Shown: positions 1 to 6,074 of the stretch, piece after piece
Numbering within the stretch: the first letter of the stretch is position 1
Layout of the letters: each line of letters starts with the position of its first letter
Assembly (NCBI GenBank): GCA_000437675.1
Contig: FR901656.1
Span: 1 to 6,122 of the forward strand
Direction of reading: 5' to 3'
DNA from: Prevotella sp. CAG:891
Lineage (GTDB): Bacteria > Bacteroidota > Bacteroidia > Bacteroidales > Bacteroidaceae
DNA: 6,122 bases
Position numbers and translations under genes: made by a program
Notes under the pieces: generated by a model
What the model saw: only the letters and a program-made list of their open reading frames with translations
Databases searched by the model: none
Told to the model about the DNA's origin: nothing

Positions 1-383
1 AGGGCAAGGGTATCTCAGCCCAGGGTATAGTGAACGCAGTGAACGACACCCTGGGTTTCCCCCCATGAACAGGGTTTAAAAGGTATCGCGCCCTGTAAAG
101 GCAATATGTCGAAATAGGGGCAACGCCCCTCGACACACACGGGCGTAAATGGGGCGCATTATATGGCGCGTAATTCCCATGTGCATACCGTTCCACCAAC
201 GCATATACATGTTGGATTTCGCGCATTTCGCCCGATTGACGCCCGTGTGTGTCGAGGGGGCGTTGCCCCTATTTCGACATACTGCCCCTACAGGGCGCGA
301 TACCTTTTAAACCCAGTCATTGGGGGGACCCAGGGTGTCGTTCACTCCGTTCACTATACCCTGGGCTGAGATACCCTTGCCCT
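1..383. repeat. 383-bp imperfect palindrome built of stem-loops
   Basis: Bases 1-146 are nearly the reverse complement of 238-383, with only scattered mismatches and small indels. The spacer 147-237 continues the symmetry more loosely: GCGCGTAATTCCCATGTGCATA on one side faces a degraded match ending in TTTCGCGC on the other, so the dyad centre is near 192. Each arm contains smaller hairpins. In the left arm these are CCCAGGGT/ACCCTGGG (19-26 with 48-55), ACAGGG/CCCTGT (69-74 with 91-96), and AGGGGC-AAC-GCCCCT (116-130) clamped by GTCG/CGAC (108-111 with 131-134). No convincing gene lies inside. It resembles intergenic palindromic elements or a MITE, but no mobile family is identifiable from sequence alone. 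Confidence 0.85.
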
Positions 384-406
384 TACAGGGCGCCGCGGTC
401 TCAAAA
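359..406 (-). repeat. 48-bp repeat module, left inverted copy
   Basis: On the minus strand this begins TTTTGAGACCGCGGCGCCCT and ends TATCTCAGCCCAGGG. It differs at only a few positions from the plus-strand modules at 5990-6037 and 6075-6122. It overlaps the outer end of the right arm of the 383-bp palindrome (359-383). The module therefore continues into the palindrome here, while the right-flank copies do not visibly do so. Confidence 0.88.
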
Positions 407-460
407 CCATTGATTTAGAACATATTATATGTGTTTCGATAGGGCGCCGCACCCTCAAAA
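407..460 (-). repeat. 54-bp repeat unit, left inverted copy
   Basis: On the minus strand this unit starts TTTTGAGGGTGCGGCGCCCT and ends ATATGTTCTAAATCAATGG. It is a relative, two bases shorter, of the 56-bp units at 5878-5933 and 5934-5989 in opposite orientation. The order relative to the 48-bp module is the same on both flanks (unit nearer the operon, module outside). Confidence 0.88.
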
Positions 461-500
461 CCCCCGAAGAATAACTGATTGTTTACCACGCTTTGCTTGG

Positions 501-552
501 CATAATATGCTGAATACATTGTAAACCAATCCGCACACCTTTTGCTACTGAT
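501..552 (-). repeat. Inner left segment of the operon-flanking inverted repeat
   Basis: Read on the minus strand, this segment starts ATCAGTAGCAAAAGGTGTG and continues to AATGTATTCAGCATATTAT. It matches 5785-5836 on the plus strand, with the central bases diverged. It forms the operon-proximal part of the long inverted repeat that brackets the two genes. Bases 461-500, between it and the 54-bp unit, have little similarity to the right flank. Confidence 0.8.
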
Positions 553-602
553 CCCGAAAATTGCTACTGACCCGTTATTCCAAATTTTCGAATCAGTAGC
601 AA
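542..602. repeat. Cluster of three TCAGTAGCAA motifs
   Basis: The 10-mer TCAGTAGCAA occurs on the minus strand at 542-551 and 561-570 and on the plus strand at 593-602. The second and third copies face each other and are extended by CGAAAATT (555-562) and AATTTTCG (583-590). A fourth copy lies on the right flank at 5786-5795. The spacing suggests duplicated ends of a repeat element or binding sites; no function can be assigned. Confidence 0.7.
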
Positions 603-680
603 ATTCATGGGGATGCGTCGACAATGGGCTCTGTATAAAGCACCTTTTATATAGGGTATTTTCTCCATTTTTAATCATTC
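603..680. other. Unassigned intergenic segment
   Basis: This stretch lies between the TCAGTAGCAA cluster and the operon terminator. Its first part (CATGGGGATGCGTCGACAATG, 606-626) weakly resembles the sequence after the motif on the right flank (near 5799-5820). I see no gene or clear regulatory site in it. Confidence 0.4.
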
Positions 681-724
681 AAAAAAGCAGGAGGCAACTT
701 CACGATGAATGAAGTTGCCTCCTG
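681..724 (-). terminator. Intrinsic terminator of the operon
   Basis: A perfect 15-bp stem pairs 688-702 with 710-724 around a 7-base loop (703-709). On the minus strand the hairpin is followed by one C and then six T (complement of 681-686), a classic rho-independent terminator. It lies about 85 bases beyond the GH16 stop codon. On the plus strand the stem is followed only by TTTGTATTT, so it would be weak in that direction. Confidence 0.92.
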
Positions 725-807
725 TTTGTATTTCAAAGCGATTAAAGCACAGGCCAAGCGTCATGCTTCAATCACCCCTGTAGTATCATGCAGTCATGAA
801 GTTCGCG
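725..807 (-). other. 3' untranslated region of the GH16 gene
   Basis: These 83 bases lie between the GH16 stop codon and the terminator hairpin. I see no open frame, repeat module or strong secondary structure in them. Confidence 0.5.
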
Positions 808-3800
808 TTAGGGCACCATTACCTTCTTGTTGTTCAGCACATACACACCCTGCGGCAGTTTCACCGTTTCGTTGCCCTGCACCTCAGCCTTGTAAACAGT
901 GCGGCCCTGCAAATCGACAATGTTCACCATTTGCTTGTCAGGAGCCACCAGGCGGATTTGTCCCGGCGAAACGTAAAAGTCGAGCGTATTTTCAGCATAC
1001 TGGCTGTCAATGCCCGTTTCGGGGTTGTTTTCCTTTTGGTAAACGCGCACCCAGTCGAAGAGCGTAGTGTAAGTAAACGATGCGTCCGGTTTTTTAGCCC
1101 AGCTTCCGTCGCCCACACTCTGGTTCAGAATCAAGTAAAATTCCTGATCGAAAGGCCATTGGCCATTGTTCAGAGCATTCTGGTCGTTCTTCTTTTTGGC
1201 ATACGAGAACACCTTTTTGCCGTCGATATACCAACTCAGCATATCAGCCGTCCATTCAAAGCCAAAGATGTGATACTGGTCAGCCTGCGTGTTGTGCGCA
1301 TGCGTCTTCACAGGGTCGTTGGCATGGCCCAGCGTATTGCCCCATTTCGAGTGAATCGTGTGGTGCGACTGGTTTTGCGTATCAATCTGTTCCCAAATGT
1401 CAATTTCGCCACAAGCAGGCCAACCGCCCACCGGCTTCGTAGGCATCATCCAGAATGCAGGGAAGTTACCAATATGCGGTGTCGTCACGATACGGCCCTC
1501 CACCTTACCATACTGGAACGTAAACTTCTTGTCCGAGTCGATAGCACCACTCAGCATTTCCAGCTTCTGCCCCTCTTTGTTCTTTTCCTCGTCGAAGGGG
1601 TTTGCCAAACAAATAGCCTGGTATTTGCCATCCTTGATAGACGAAGTCAGTTCACGTCCCTCGGGCGTAGAAGCAATGAAGCGCGCCCACGTAACATATT
1701 CGCGGTTGCGGTAGTTCCACTTCTTCAAGTCGATTTTGCCATCCTTCTGGTCAAATTCATCGAAGAATTTCAGCTTGTAAGCCGCATTGCCGTTGTCTGC
1801 AAAGTCCACGCTGATACGCACCTCACCGTTCACCATGCCGGCAGGCAGTTTGAACGTGCCCACTTTCACCGTATCCTCCTTCCACTGGCGGTTACCACGG
1901 ATAAACTCCTCACCATCCAAGTTATGACCATGACGTATAAGCATGTTTTCAGCCACATACCCCTCGGCAGCAGGCACCGCCATGATGTTCAGCGCCTGAC
2001 CGTAAGTTACACTTTGCGGCAAACCCGTGTTGTTGTTACCCACCACCGAGCCATTCGTAGTGCGCACATCGAGCGCCAATTTTTCGGGGTGAACGTTCAG
2101 CAGAAAGTCCACAACATAACCACCGTTGTCGTTGATTTTGTTCTGTCCGCTCTCGCTCCACTGACCGGCCGGATCAATGTTCGACCAGTCAATTTTGAAG
2201 CGCGCACGGTAATTACCGGCAGGTAAGTTTTCGGGAATCGTGAAAGCCGGAATGCCCACCGGAATGTTACCCGGTTTATCCACCTGTTCGCCCAAGCTGT
2301 TCTTGTTGTTGAAGTGCGAGTAAGCCACCAGTTCGCTACCCGGCGTAGGACGTCCGTTGTCAGCAAGGTCACAGCTAAACACCCCGTCGTTGTCGAAGTC
2401 AACGTACAGGTAGCCGTGCATGGCACGACCCTTGTAATCCGTTTTCGTAACCACCTTGTCGCCCGGTTTCACCGAAACCTCCGTGTCAAGCATATTGCGG
2501 TAAACCAAGTTGGCACCCTCAGTGCTCAAGCGAACCACCGTGCTGTCGTTCGCACCGGCCTTCATTGTAAAGCCGTTCAGTCGACGGTCGTTGCGCGTAA
2601 TGGTCAATGCCTTGTCAAAGTTCAGGCGGTAATCATCGCCAGTCACTTCGCCAGTGGTGCTTTTGAAGTAAGGCGTAATTTCCACATCGCCATCAACGTA
2701 TTCAGCCGGAATTTCGTACGTGTTGTTTCTAACCAGGAAGCCCGGCACCGTCACGTCAACGTATTGCGGCGTGTCGTACATCAAGCTATCCTGCGCATTG
2801 ATATTGCCGTGGCGAATCAGGAAGTGCGAGAACTTGAATCCATTGGCCGGCTTCACCGTCACGGTGTAAGGTTTGCCAAACGGAATAGTCTCCTTTGTGA
2901 GCGCTTCGCCGTTAGCCTTCAGCACATCGCCGTTCAGTCCGCCGCTTGTGCCGCGCGTACCGCGAACAATCGACACCTCGTCGGTGTGAATAATCAGTCG
3001 CGTATCAGCAATGGCACCCGCGTTGTCCGTAATCAAGTTGCCCTCATCGTCCGAGCCACCGGGGTTCACATTGTCCCAGTCCACCTTGTAGCGCAAACGG
3101 TACACACCCGGTTTCAGGTCAGCCGGAATGGTGAAAGCCGGCGGATTGATGCGGTTACCATCCGGTTGCTTGTTGCCCGCGCTGTCCTTACCCTTGAAGA
3201 ACGAGTAGGCCACCAAGTCCGTGTTGTCAGTAATTTCGTTATCCTTTGTGGCTACATGGAAACGGCCATCAATTCCTTTGTCAAGGAACACATAGCCACT
3301 CATCCACGCCCCCTTATAGTTGAACGTAGGCGTCACCTTTTGGCCAGCCTTAGCCGTAAAGGCCTTATCCAGTTTTTTGGTGTAAAGCTGTTTTGTATCG
3401 CCTTGATTCACCGCAATGGTTTGCACCTTACCGTCCGCATTCAGCGAAATGCTGTTCAGTCCGCGGTCGTTGCGGTTAATTTTTGTGTTCTCATCGTAGT
3501 TAATGCTGTAGTAAGTGCTGCTGAATCGCGGAGCAGCCGAGTTGTTCACCTCGATGTCGTCGATGAAGAAGGCAAAATCGTTCGTGCGGTTATGCGTCGA
3601 AGCCAAGTCGGGCACAATCAGCAAGTGGTGAAGTTCGGCACCCGGGTTACCGCTGATGGGGAACACGGCATCGAACCATTTGCCCACACCCACCTTCGAA
3701 ATGCTCGTTTCCCAGAGCTGTTCGGTCATGTTGCTCTGTCCGGCACGGTCCTTGCGCTTGCCCAAGCCAATGAGCATGAAGCGACCCTCTTCGGTGGTGT

Positions 3801-4161
3801 ACACCTTCACGTGTACATACTTTTTACCCAACGACAGGGCAATGGGTTTTTCCAGTCCCACCAATGCACCGAAGGTGTTGCTGCCATATTGCGAACGCTG
3901 CGCCCCCAGCACCCTGGGCGAGCTGTTCGGAGCAAAACCCAGGATAGAGTCGACCTCGGTGAGCGGGTTTTTGCAAATTTGCACGTTGCCCTTCATTTCG
4001 CCCGTTCTGAAGGGAGAGTCAGCCCAAGTGTCGTACACGCCCACCTGGGTATAGCCTTTATCGGTTTCGAAGTCGCAGATGATGTTTCCGCTTTCGGTTT
4101 GAGCAGCCAGGCCCAGAGGGAACAACAAACCGGCCAGACTGATGTATTTCTTGAAATTCAT
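808..4161 (-). CDS. Multidomain GH16 endo-glycosidase with duplicated GEVED-like modules and T9SS sorting domain
   Basis: This 1117-residue secreted enzyme has a signal peptide (MNFKKYISLAGLLFPLGLAA, cleavage near residue 20). Residues 25-207 look like a jelly-roll binding domain (NIICDFET to FFIDDIEV). Two copies of a domain pair follow (about 216-500 and 511-788), each a GEVED-like domain (DRGLN/DRRLN, LVAYS, VDWDNVNPGG/IDWSNIDPAG) plus a small beta domain (IRHG, then VDGDVEI/VNGEVRI). The GH16 catalytic domain is about 795-1042. GEIDIWE (918-924) is the beta-bulge form of the family motif (ExDxxE), with E919 as expected nucleophile and E924 as acid/base, both intact. Residues about 1050-1117 (FYVSPGQIRLVAP, VNIVDLQGRTVY, LPQGVYVLNNKKVMVP) match a type A T9SS sorting domain, so the protein is probably exported across the outer membrane. 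GH16 enzymes cut internal beta-linkages (beta-glucans, galactans, poly-LacNAc, mucin O-glycans); specificity cannot be read here. It starts 18 bp after the fucosidase stop and is co-transcribed with it. Confidence 0.94.
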   Translation of the reverse strand: MNFKKYISLAGLLFPLGLAAQTESGNIICDFETDKGYTQVGVYDTWADSPFRTGEMKGNVQICKNPLTEVDSILGFAPNSSPRVLGAQRSQYGSNTFGALVGLEKPIALSLGKKYVHVKVYTTEEGRFMLIGLGKRKDRAGQSNMTEQLWETSISKVGVGKWFDAVFPISGNPGAELHHLLIVPDLASTHNRTNDFAFFIDDIEVNNSAAPRFSSTYYSINYDENTKINRNDRGLNSISLNADGKVQTIAVNQGDTKQLYTKKLDKAFTAKAGQKVTPTFNYKGAWMSGYVFLDKGIDGRFHVATKDNEITDNTDLVAYSFFKGKDSAGNKQPDGNRINPPAFTIPADLKPGVYRLRYKVDWDNVNPGGSDDEGNLITDNAGAIADTRLIIHTDEVSIVRGTRGTSGGLNGDVLKANGEALTKETIPFGKPYTVTVKPANGFKFSHFLIRHGNINAQDSLMYDTPQYVDVTVPGFLVRNNTYEIPAEYVDGDVEITPYFKSTTGEVTGDDYRLNFDKALTITRNDRRLNGFTMKAGANDSTVVRLSTEGANLVYRNMLDTEVSVKPGDKVVTKTDYKGRAMHGYLYVDFDNDGVFSCDLADNGRPTPGSELVAYSHFNNKNSLGEQVDKPGNIPVGIPAFTIPENLPAGNYRARFKIDWSNIDPAGQWSESGQNKINDNGGYVVDFLLNVHPEKLALDVRTTNGSVVGNNNTGLPQSVTYGQALNIMAVPAAEGYVAENMLIRHGHNLDGEEFIRGNRQWKEDTVKVGTFKLPAGMVNGEVRISVDFADNGNAAYKLKFFDEFDQKDGKIDLKKWNYRNREYVTWARFIASTPEGRELTSSIKDGKYQAICLANPFDEEKNKEGQKLEMLSGAIDSDKKFTFQYGKVEGRIVTTPHIGNFPAFWMMPTKPVGGWPACGEIDIWEQIDTQNQSHHTIHSKWGNTLGHANDPVKTHAHNTQADQYHIFGFEWTADMLSWYIDGKKVFSYAKKKNDQNALNNGQWPFDQEFYLILNQSVGDGSWAKKPDASFTYTTLFDWVRVYQKENNPETGIDSQYAENTLDFYVSPGQIRLVAPDKQMVNIVDLQGRTVYKAEVQGNETVKLPQGVYVLNNKKVMVP

Positions 4162-4179
4162 GTTGAATGCAATGGAATG
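4162..4179 (-). other. Short intercistronic gap of the fucosidase-GH16 operon
   Basis: Only 18 bases separate the fucosidase stop from the GH16 start. Read on the minus strand they are CATTCCATTGCATTCAAC, with no promoter, terminator or Shine-Dalgarno-like purine run. This supports a single transcript. Initiation without a Shine-Dalgarno sequence is normal in Bacteroidota. Confidence 0.8.
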
Positions 4180-5718
4180 TTAGAAGATTGAAACAGTGTG
4201 AAGCAGCGGACAAGCCTTGGCATCTTTAATAGTGATTCTCACAGCCTTAGCCTTCACGCCCTTGTCGTAGCTTTTAGCAGTGCTGCCGTTCAGCGGAATG
4301 ATACGTTTGTAGCCAATCGTGGTAGTTTGAATGTTGCCGCCACGTTTCTCAAACGTCGTGCCATCTTCGCTGGTTTCGATGGTAAAGCTCTTAACACGCT
4401 GTCCCAAACGAATAAATTCCATCATCGAAACATAGTGTATGGTTTGCGGAGTGTCCCACGTAAAGGTGAGCGAGGCCGAAGTCGTGCCATCGTTCGTAGC
4501 CCAATAAGTTTCCTTTTTACCATCGTTCACGTTCGAAGCCTCGTAGTTCACCGTAGCCCCCTTGGTGCGCGTTTCGGTAGCCGTAACCTTCGCCTTCAGT
4601 GCCAGGTCAGTGCCCAGACGCTGTTTCATCATATTTCCCAGTTCCGTCATGCGGTTAACCGTATTTTGCGGCAGGTAGCCACTTTTGTCGGGCGGCAGGT
4701 TCAGAATGAGCGTAGCGTTTCGGCCCACGGTTTCAAGGTACATCTGGAACAAGCGTTCGGCCGAGTGAATGCCCTCGCCCTCGTGCCAGAACCAGCCCTT
4801 CGTTGTAGCTTTGGCATCGCTTTCGCCCGGGAACCATCGCCAGTCGTTTTCGTTGCCATATTCGCCACGGCCCATCGACCAGTTCGTTTCGCCGGCCCAC
4901 CCGGCTTCGTTGCCAATCCAGCGCGCTTCGCCGCCTTCGCCCCACAAAATGATGTCGGGGCAAGCCTTATGAATCGAGTCGCGCAGGTTCGGAATGTCGT
5001 AGTAAGTGCCAGCATTCGGAATGTCGCGGTTGCCACCTTTGCCACCATAGTAGCCCGAACCGCCACGTGCGCCGTCGAACCACATTTCAAACTGGTCGGC
5101 GCCATACTTTGCAACCTCGGCGCATTGTTTAAAGAACACTTCGTTCGTATAGGTCGAAGTGTAGTTTCCGTCCTTATCCTTTTCGCCCCAATAGGCACTG
5201 TTGCGGTCCCAGGGCGAAATGTAGAAGCCATACTTCATGTTCAGCTTTTTGGCAGCAGCCGAAAAGTCGCGCGGAATGTTCGTTTGCTTGGCATTCGAAT
5301 TTGGCGACGAAGTCACATTGTGCTTTGTTGTTTCCGTAGGCCAAAGGCAGAAACCATCGTGGTGTTTGATAACGGCAATGCCGCCCTTCATACCGGCAGC
5401 CTTGGCCGCCGTGAGCCATTGTTCGGGGTTGGGCACTTTGGTAGGAGCAAAAATCTCTTCCTTTTCATCACCGTTACCCCATTCCAGGTTGGTATAGGTG
5501 TTCATGCCATAGTGGAAAAAGGCATAGAATTCGGTTTCGTTCCATTTCATTTGGCGTTCGCTCGGCACGGGAAACACCGGTCGCGGCGTGTTTTCAGGAT
5601 TTTTGCGCGTTTCCGTTTTAAGCTGGAAATCGCCAACTTCTTGAGCCAGCACGGTTGTAGGAGCCGCTGCCGAAAGGCAAAGTGCCGACAGAAGAATTGA
5701 AACTTTTTTGGGCATCAT
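4180..5718 (-). CDS. Secreted alpha-L-fucosidase, GH29 with C-terminal F5/8 type C domain
   Basis: This 512-residue protein should hydrolyse terminal alpha-L-fucose from glycans by the retaining GH29 mechanism. A signal peptide (MMPKK, a hydrophobic core, cleavage near VLA|Q at residues 25-26) has no lipobox cysteine, so a soluble periplasmic enzyme is likely. The catalytic domain spans about 45-370 and carries family landmarks: FHYGMNTYTNLEWG (68-81), KHHDGFCLWP (118-127), FYISPWDRN (165-173), and EMWFDGARGG (211-220), in which D215 is the expected nucleophile. The acid/base is probably a glutamate in WGEGGEARW (259-267); I cannot tell which. LNLPPDKSGYLP (339-350) closes the domain. Residues 373-512 resemble an F5/8 type C (CBM32-like) beta-sandwich, and the CPLLHTVSIF end looks complete. 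The pattern resembles the GH29 group containing alpha-1,3/1,4-fucosidases (subfamily B), which is an inference. It is the first gene of the operon. There are two adjacent ATGs; the first is used here, the second would remove one residue. No Shine-Dalgarno sequence is visible. Confidence 0.95.
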   Translation of the reverse strand: MMPKKVSILLSALCLSAAAPTTVLAQEVGDFQLKTETRKNPENTPRPVFPVPSERQMKWNETEFYAFFHYGMNTYTNLEWGNGDEKEEIFAPTKVPNPEQWLTAAKAAGMKGGIAVIKHHDGFCLWPTETTKHNVTSSPNSNAKQTNIPRDFSAAAKKLNMKYGFYISPWDRNSAYWGEKDKDGNYTSTYTNEVFFKQCAEVAKYGADQFEMWFDGARGGSGYYGGKGGNRDIPNAGTYYDIPNLRDSIHKACPDIILWGEGGEARWIGNEAGWAGETNWSMGRGEYGNENDWRWFPGESDAKATTKGWFWHEGEGIHSAERLFQMYLETVGRNATLILNLPPDKSGYLPQNTVNRMTELGNMMKQRLGTDLALKAKVTATETRTKGATVNYEASNVNDGKKETYWATNDGTTSASLTFTWDTPQTIHYVSMMEFIRLGQRVKSFTIETSEDGTTFEKRGGNIQTTTIGYKRIIPLNGSTAKSYDKGVKAKAVRITIKDAKACPLLHTVSIF

Positions 5719-5784
5719 AGATGTGTAAAAAAATAGATAGTTATTAAGTTATATATGTAAGCAGATGGATAGATTCTTTTGTGA
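5719..5784 (-). promoter_or_regulatory. AT-rich leader upstream of the fucosidase; promoter region not resolved
   Basis: The operon's promoter should lie in or just beyond these 66 AT-rich bases. On the minus strand the leader ends CTATTTTTTTACACATCT before ATG, with no Shine-Dalgarno sequence. No good match to the Bacteroidota sigma-ABfr promoter (TTTG near -33, TAnnTTTG near -7) was found. The least bad candidate is TTTG in the flanking repeat (about 5790-5796) with TATCCATC 21 bases downstream, a weak -7 match. If real, the repeat motif would supply the -33 element. Confidence 0.3.
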
Positions 5785-5836
5785 ATCAGTAGCAAAAGGT
5801 GTGGGGGATAGTCGATAATGTATTCAGCCTATTATC
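5785..5836 (+). repeat. Inner right segment of the operon-flanking inverted repeat
   Basis: This is the plus-strand partner of 501-552. It shares ATCAGTAGCAAAAGGTGTG at its start and AATGTATTCAGC followed by TATTAT at its end. It begins about 67 bases upstream of the fucosidase start codon, so it may overlap the operon's promoter. Confidence 0.8.
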
Positions 5837-5877
5837 ACAAATAATTTGGAGCATACATTTCAATTATGATTCGGAGG

Positions 5878-5989
5878 TTTTGAAGTCGCGTTGTTCCCTA
5901 TCGAAACATATAAAATATGTTCTAAATCAATGGTTTTGAAGCCGTAGCGTTCCCTATCCAAACACATATAATATGTTCTAAATCAATGG
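5878..5989 (+). repeat. 56-bp tandem repeat, two copies
   Basis: Copies at 5878-5933 and 5934-5989 are head-to-tail and exactly 56 bases each. Both begin TTTTGAAG and end AATATGTTCTAAATCAATGG, with about ten substitutions concentrated in the middle. A third, inverted relative is at 407-460. The following module at 5990 begins with the same TTTTGAAGCCG, so the array reads unit-unit-module. Confidence 0.9.
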
Positions 5990-6037
5990 TTTTGAAGCCG
6001 CGGCGCCCTGTAAGGGCAAGGGTATCTCAGCCCAGGG
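5990..6037 (+). repeat. 48-bp repeat module, right copy 1
   Basis: This begins TTTTGAAGCCGCGGCGCCCT and ends TATCTCAGCCCAGGG. It directly follows the 56-bp tandem array. It contains the pairing GCCCT/AGGGC around GTA (6005-6017), one of several small hairpins in this repeat family. Beyond it, at 6038, the sequence diverges from the left-flank palindrome. Confidence 0.88.
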
Positions 6038-6074
6038 CAAAGCAGGCCGAACCAATGACAACGCTCCTCGGAGG

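Noticed and set aside
163..369. 68-codon plus-strand open frame inside the 383-bp palindrome
   Set aside because: It covers the palindrome's spacer and right arm. Its open length follows from the GC-rich repeat, and the composition (His, Pro and Arg rich, no domain) is not protein-like.
1..383. tRNA, rRNA or group II intron in the palindromic flank
   Set aside because: The hairpins do not form a cloverleaf, no rRNA signature is seen, and there is no reverse transcriptase frame. A long dyad with nested hairpins explains the structure better.
359..460. CRISPR array on the flanks
   Set aside because: Repeats are 48-56 bp, abut one another or are unevenly spaced, and lack unique spacers of constant length. 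No cas gene is present.
415..678. 87-codon minus-strand open frame beyond the operon terminator
   Set aside because: It has no recognisable domain or initiation signal, and it runs through the TCAGTAGCAA cluster and the 54-bp repeat unit, so its C-terminal part is translated repeat sequence. Similar open frames would appear wherever the repeat occurs.
705..1067. 120-codon plus-strand open frame starting in the terminator loop
   Set aside because: It begins within the hairpin and then runs antisense to the GH16 C-terminal coding region. It is cysteine- and proline-rich with no recognisable domain.
2314..4191. Long plus-strand open frames opposite the two enzymes (2314-4191, 796-2226, 4198-5700)
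   Set aside because: They are antisense shadows of the GH16 and GH29 genes, rich in Arg, Val and His, with no domain. The minus-strand reading has signal peptides, catalytic motifs and complete domains.
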